Origin: Ruminococcaceae bacterium UBA5391
GTDB taxonomy: Bacteria; Bacillota; Clostridia; Oscillospirales; Acutalibacteraceae
NCBI GenBank assembly: GCA_002410755.1
Contig: DHOL01000015.1
Location: 5,384-14,017 of the forward strand
Direction: 5' to 3'
DNA: 8,634 bases
Each line of letters begins with the position of its first letter. The stretch's first letter is position 1. The translations under genes were made by a program, and so were the position numbers. Under the pieces are notes generated by a model, which was not told where the DNA came from, searched no databases, and saw nothing but the letters and a program-made list of their open reading frames with translations. Below, one piece after another: positions 6,764 through 8,634 of the stretch.

Positions 6764-6970
6764 TTACTCATTGGCGCTGTTTTTCAGCTCATTTTCACGC
6801 AAAACCGTCTTAATGCGGGCAATGTCTCTCTTAACGGCCTGAATGCGCATGGGGTTGTCGAGCTGATTGATGGTAAGTTGGAAGCGGAGGTTGAAGAGCT
6901 CGGCCTTCAAATCCTTCAGCTTGCTTTCCAGTTCTTCTGTGCTCAATTCTCTGACTTCTGAGGCCTTCAT
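6764..6970 (-). CDS. rpmC: 50S ribosomal protein L29 (uL29)
   Basis: A two-helix protein beside the polypeptide exit tunnel, near the docking area of signal recognition particle and trigger factor. It is 68 residues: [30 protein letters not shown] forms the first long helix, and [25 protein letters not shown] the second, with the usual NP turn between. The ATG at 6970 overlaps the rplP TGA by 4 bases (ATGA). The sequence just upstream has only a weak GGTGGTGAG-type SD, so translation probably depends on ribosomes finishing rplP. Confidence 0.96.
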   Translation of the reverse strand: MKASEVRELSTEELESKLKDLKAELFNLRFQLTINQLDNPMRIQAVKRDIARIKTVLRENELKNSANE

Positions 6971-7395
6971 GACTGCTCACCACCCGTTTCTTCCTTGGTA
7001 ACAATTTTGCACTTGATCGGCAGCTTGCTGGCTGCAAGGCGGAGCGCTTCCCGCGCATCAGCTTCCGGAATACCGGCCATTTCAAACATCACACGGCCGG
7101 GCTTTACAACGGCAACCCAGTACTCAGGGGCACCTTTTCCGGAGCCCATGCGGACTTCGGCCGGCTTTTTCGTAACAGGCTTATCCGGAAAAATCTTGAT
7201 CCAGACCTGCCCGAATCTTTTGGTGTAGCGTGTCATCGCAACACGTGCAGCCTCGATCTGGTTGGCGGTAATCCATGCCGGTTCCAGCGCCTGAAGGCCG
7301 TACTCGCCATAATCCACGATATTGCCGCGCGTACATTTGCCTTTCATGCGTCCGCGCTGCACTTTGCGGTATTTCACGCGTTTTGGCATCAGCAT
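6967..7395 (-). CDS. rplP: 50S ribosomal protein L16 (uL16)
   Basis: Late-assembling protein that organises the A-site side of the peptidyl transferase region. It is 142 residues, within the family range. The start [20 protein letters not shown] is typical, followed by [27 protein letters not shown], the functional loop [19 protein letters not shown] (about 87-105), and the end [25 protein letters not shown]. The ATG at 7395 shares a base with the rpsC TAA (TAATG). Its SD (AAGGAGG) is within the last codons of rpsC at a long spacing of about 12 nt. It overlaps rpmC by 4 bases. Confidence 0.97.
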   Translation of the reverse strand: MLMPKRVKYRKVQRGRMKGKCTRGNIVDYGEYGLQALEPAWITANQIEAARVAMTRYTKRFGQVWIKIFPDKPVTKKPAEVRMGSGKGAPEYWVAVVKPGRVMFEMAGIPEADAREALRLAASKLPIKCKIVTKEETGGEQS

Positions 7396-8075
7396 TACTG
7401 TTTGACGCCTCCTTCTCTACGGGGCAACTGTTGCTGTTTATGGTTATCCTGAAGAACTTCGCCGCGGTAAATCCATACTTTTACGCCGATACGGCCGTAA
7501 GTAGTGGCAGCCTCAGCAAATCCGTAATCAATGTCGGCACGGATGGTCTGAAGTGGAATCGTCCCGTCATGATACTGTTCACGGCGTGCAATCTCAGCAC
7601 CGCCCAGACGGCCGGAAACCTGCGTTTTAATTCCTTTTGCACCCATTCTCATAGCGCGCCCAATGCACATTTTCATTGCACGGCGGAAAGAAATACGCTT
7701 TTCAAGTTGCTGTGCAATATTTTCGGCAACAAGCTGCGCGTTCAGGTCAGGGGTCTTGACTTCGATGATATTAATGGTTACCGGCTTGCCGAGTAATTTC
7801 TCGCACTGATGGCGGAGCTTTTCAATCTCGGAGCCGCCTTTGCCGATTACGATGCCCGGTTTCGCACAGTGGATGTGGATCCGTACCTTTGAAGCATCGC
7901 GTTCAATTTCAATCTTTGGAACACCAGCCGACGCAAGCTGCTTTAAAAGCATCCTGCGAAGCTTATAGTCTGCGACAAGCGTATCGCCAATATCTTTATT
8001 CTTCACAAACCAGCGGGAGTCCCAATCTTTGATAACACCCACGCGGAAGCCGTGTGGATTGACTTTCTGGCCCAT
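7395..8075 (-). CDS. rpsC: 30S ribosomal protein S3 (uS3)
   Basis: Small-subunit head protein lining the mRNA entry channel. It has 226 residues. [13 protein letters not shown] opens the protein; a type II KH domain follows with the GKGG loop at 78-81 ([15 protein letters not shown]). The C-terminal domain has the [37 protein letters not shown] block (rRNA contact and helicase face) and [38 protein letters not shown]. It ends in a polar Gln- and Arg-containing tail whose codons include the SD of rplP. The ATG at 8075 follows AGGAGGT with good spacing; the gap from rplV is 18 bp. Confidence 0.97.
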   Translation of the reverse strand: MGQKVNPHGFRVGVIKDWDSRWFVKNKDIGDTLVADYKLRRMLLKQLASAGVPKIEIERDASKVRIHIHCAKPGIVIGKGGSEIEKLRHQCEKLLGKPVTINIIEVKTPDLNAQLVAENIAQQLEKRISFRRAMKMCIGRAMRMGAKGIKTQVSGRLGGAEIARREQYHDGTIPLQTIRADIDYGFAEAATTYGRIGVKVWIYRGEVLQDNHKQQQLPRREGGVKQ

Positions 8076-8093
8076 AATTTACCTCCTCTTCCC

Positions 8094-8441
8094 TTATTCT
8101 TTTTCCTTCAGCACCATGGTCACGTGCGAAGTCCTCTTCAGAATATGGAACGCGCGGCCCTGGGCTCTTGGACGGATGCGCTTGAGGATCGGACCAGGGG
8201 TCACGAAGCACTGCGCAACGTAAAGATTTGAAGAGTTCATGCCTTTATTGTTTTCGGCGTTGGCAACCGCCGACTTCAACAGTTTTGCAACTGGTTCGCT
8301 TGCGGCCTTCGGGGTGTTTTTCAGGATGGCCATTGCCTCGGTGGCCGGTTTATTGCGGATCAGGTCAAGCACGATTTCAACTTTCCGGGGGGAGATACGG
8401 GTGTAATTCAGGTACGCCCTTGCTTCCATGCTCTCTTCCAT
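8094..8441 (-). CDS. rplV: 50S ribosomal protein L22 (uL22)
   Basis: Large-subunit protein whose long hairpin lines the exit tunnel. From ATG 8441 it is 115 residues. The core signature is [25 protein letters not shown] (about 6-30), and the hairpin region is [30 protein letters not shown], with no insertion or deletion of the kind linked to macrolide resistance. The frame is open further, to a GTG at 8450, but that GTG overlaps the SD (AAGGAG, 8450-8455), so it is not used. ATG 8429 (MEARAYLNY) is a further in-frame alternative. The gap from rpsS is 21 bp. Confidence 0.96.
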   Translation of the reverse strand: MEESMEARAYLNYTRISPRKVEIVLDLIRNKPATEAMAILKNTPKAASEPVAKLLKSAVANAENNKGMNSSNLYVAQCFVTPGPILKRIRPRAQGRAFHILKRTSHVTMVLKEKE

Positions 8442-8449
8442 GCAATACA

Positions 8450-8455
8450 CTCCTT
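8450..8455 (-). promoter_or_regulatory. Shine-Dalgarno site of rplV
   Basis: AAGGAG on the minus strand lies 8 nt before the ATG at 8441. The in-frame GTG at 8450 shares its first base with this site and so cannot be the start. Confidence 0.75.
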
Positions 8456-8462
8456 TCAGCCG

Positions 8463-8634
8463 TTATTTGTTCCCGGCGGGTGCAGGACTACTCGCTGCGG
8501 GAGCAGGGGCAGGGGTGCTGGCACCGGCAGACGGCGTTTCCCCTGCAAGTTCCGTCGTCTTGGAGCCGTTATGCCCGCGGAAAGTCCTGGTAGGGGCAAA
8601 TTCGCCGAGTTTGTGGCCCACCATGTCCTCAGTG
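8463..8634 (-). CDS. rpsS: 30S ribosomal protein S19 (uS19), C-terminal part with unusual Ala/Pro-rich tail
   Basis: Small-subunit head protein that pairs with S13 near the A and P sites. Only the last 57 codons are in the window; the 5' end lies beyond the right edge. The conserved S19 segment is clear: [20 protein letters not shown]. After RGH, E. coli S19 has about nine lysine-rich residues. Here there are 35 residues: first [11 protein letters not shown], then a low-complexity run of Ala, Pro, Ser, Thr and Gly, ending AGNK and a TAA at 8465. The tail has only two Lys and no Arg. No frameshift is apparent; the stop falls 21 bp before rplV. The identity is secure; the role of the tail is unknown. 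Confidence 0.95.
   Translation of the reverse strand, partial: TEDMVGHKLGEFAPTRTFRGHNGSKTTELAGETPSAGASTPAPAPAASSPAPAGNK

Noticed and set aside
8228..8593. 121-codon plus-strand open frame across rplV and rpsS
   Set aside because: Antisense to L22 and S19, crosses their junction and shows no protein-family features.

Overview
The window is a dense, all-minus-strand block of ribosomal protein genes: the distal part of the S10 cluster running straight into the spc cluster. Read in the direction of transcription (high to low coordinates) the order is rpsS (partial), rplV, rpsC, rplP, rpmC, rpsQ, rplN, rplX, rplE, rpsZ (zinc-type S14), rpsH, rplF, rplR, rpsE, rpmD, rplO, secY, adk, map (partial). 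The content and order are those of Bacillota. The S14 is the 61-residue zinc type. L24 and adenylate kinase both carry four-cysteine zinc sites. Nearly every gene is preceded by a strong AGGAGG-like Shine-Dalgarno (SD) site. Together with the protein sequences this points to an anaerobic clostridial lineage, perhaps near Ruminococcaceae/Oscillospiraceae; the family-level placement is an inference.

Layout: 8463-8634 holds the 3' end of rpsS, 6488-8441 the rest of the S10-type genes, 2464-6459 the spc ribosomal proteins, and 1-2462 the secretion and processing genes secY, adk and map. The longest gap between genes is 28 bp, and several junctions overlap or nearly touch (rpsC/rplP, rplP/rpmC, rplO/secY, adk/map). 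There is no room for an intergenic promoter or terminator, so the block is very probably one transcript that continues past both window edges. No tRNA, rRNA, mobile element, CRISPR array or repeat array was seen.

The products work together. The S and L proteins build the two ribosomal subunits. SecY is the channel through which ribosome-made membrane and secreted proteins pass. Methionine aminopeptidase trims the initiator Met from new chains, and adenylate kinase balances adenine nucleotides. Start sites needed care: two genes (rpsE, secY) appear to start at TTG and three (rpsQ, rplN, rpsZ) at GTG. In rplV, rplX, rplE and rpmD the longest open frame begins at or upstream of the SD site, so a shorter start is given.

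No undescribed system is evident; this is housekeeping DNA. The most unusual item is an Ala/Pro/Ser-rich, non-basic C-terminal tail on S19 in place of the usual short lysine/arginine-rich end. Lesser points are stop codons merged with the next gene's SD site, TTG starts in two essential genes, and a substituted P-loop in adenylate kinase.
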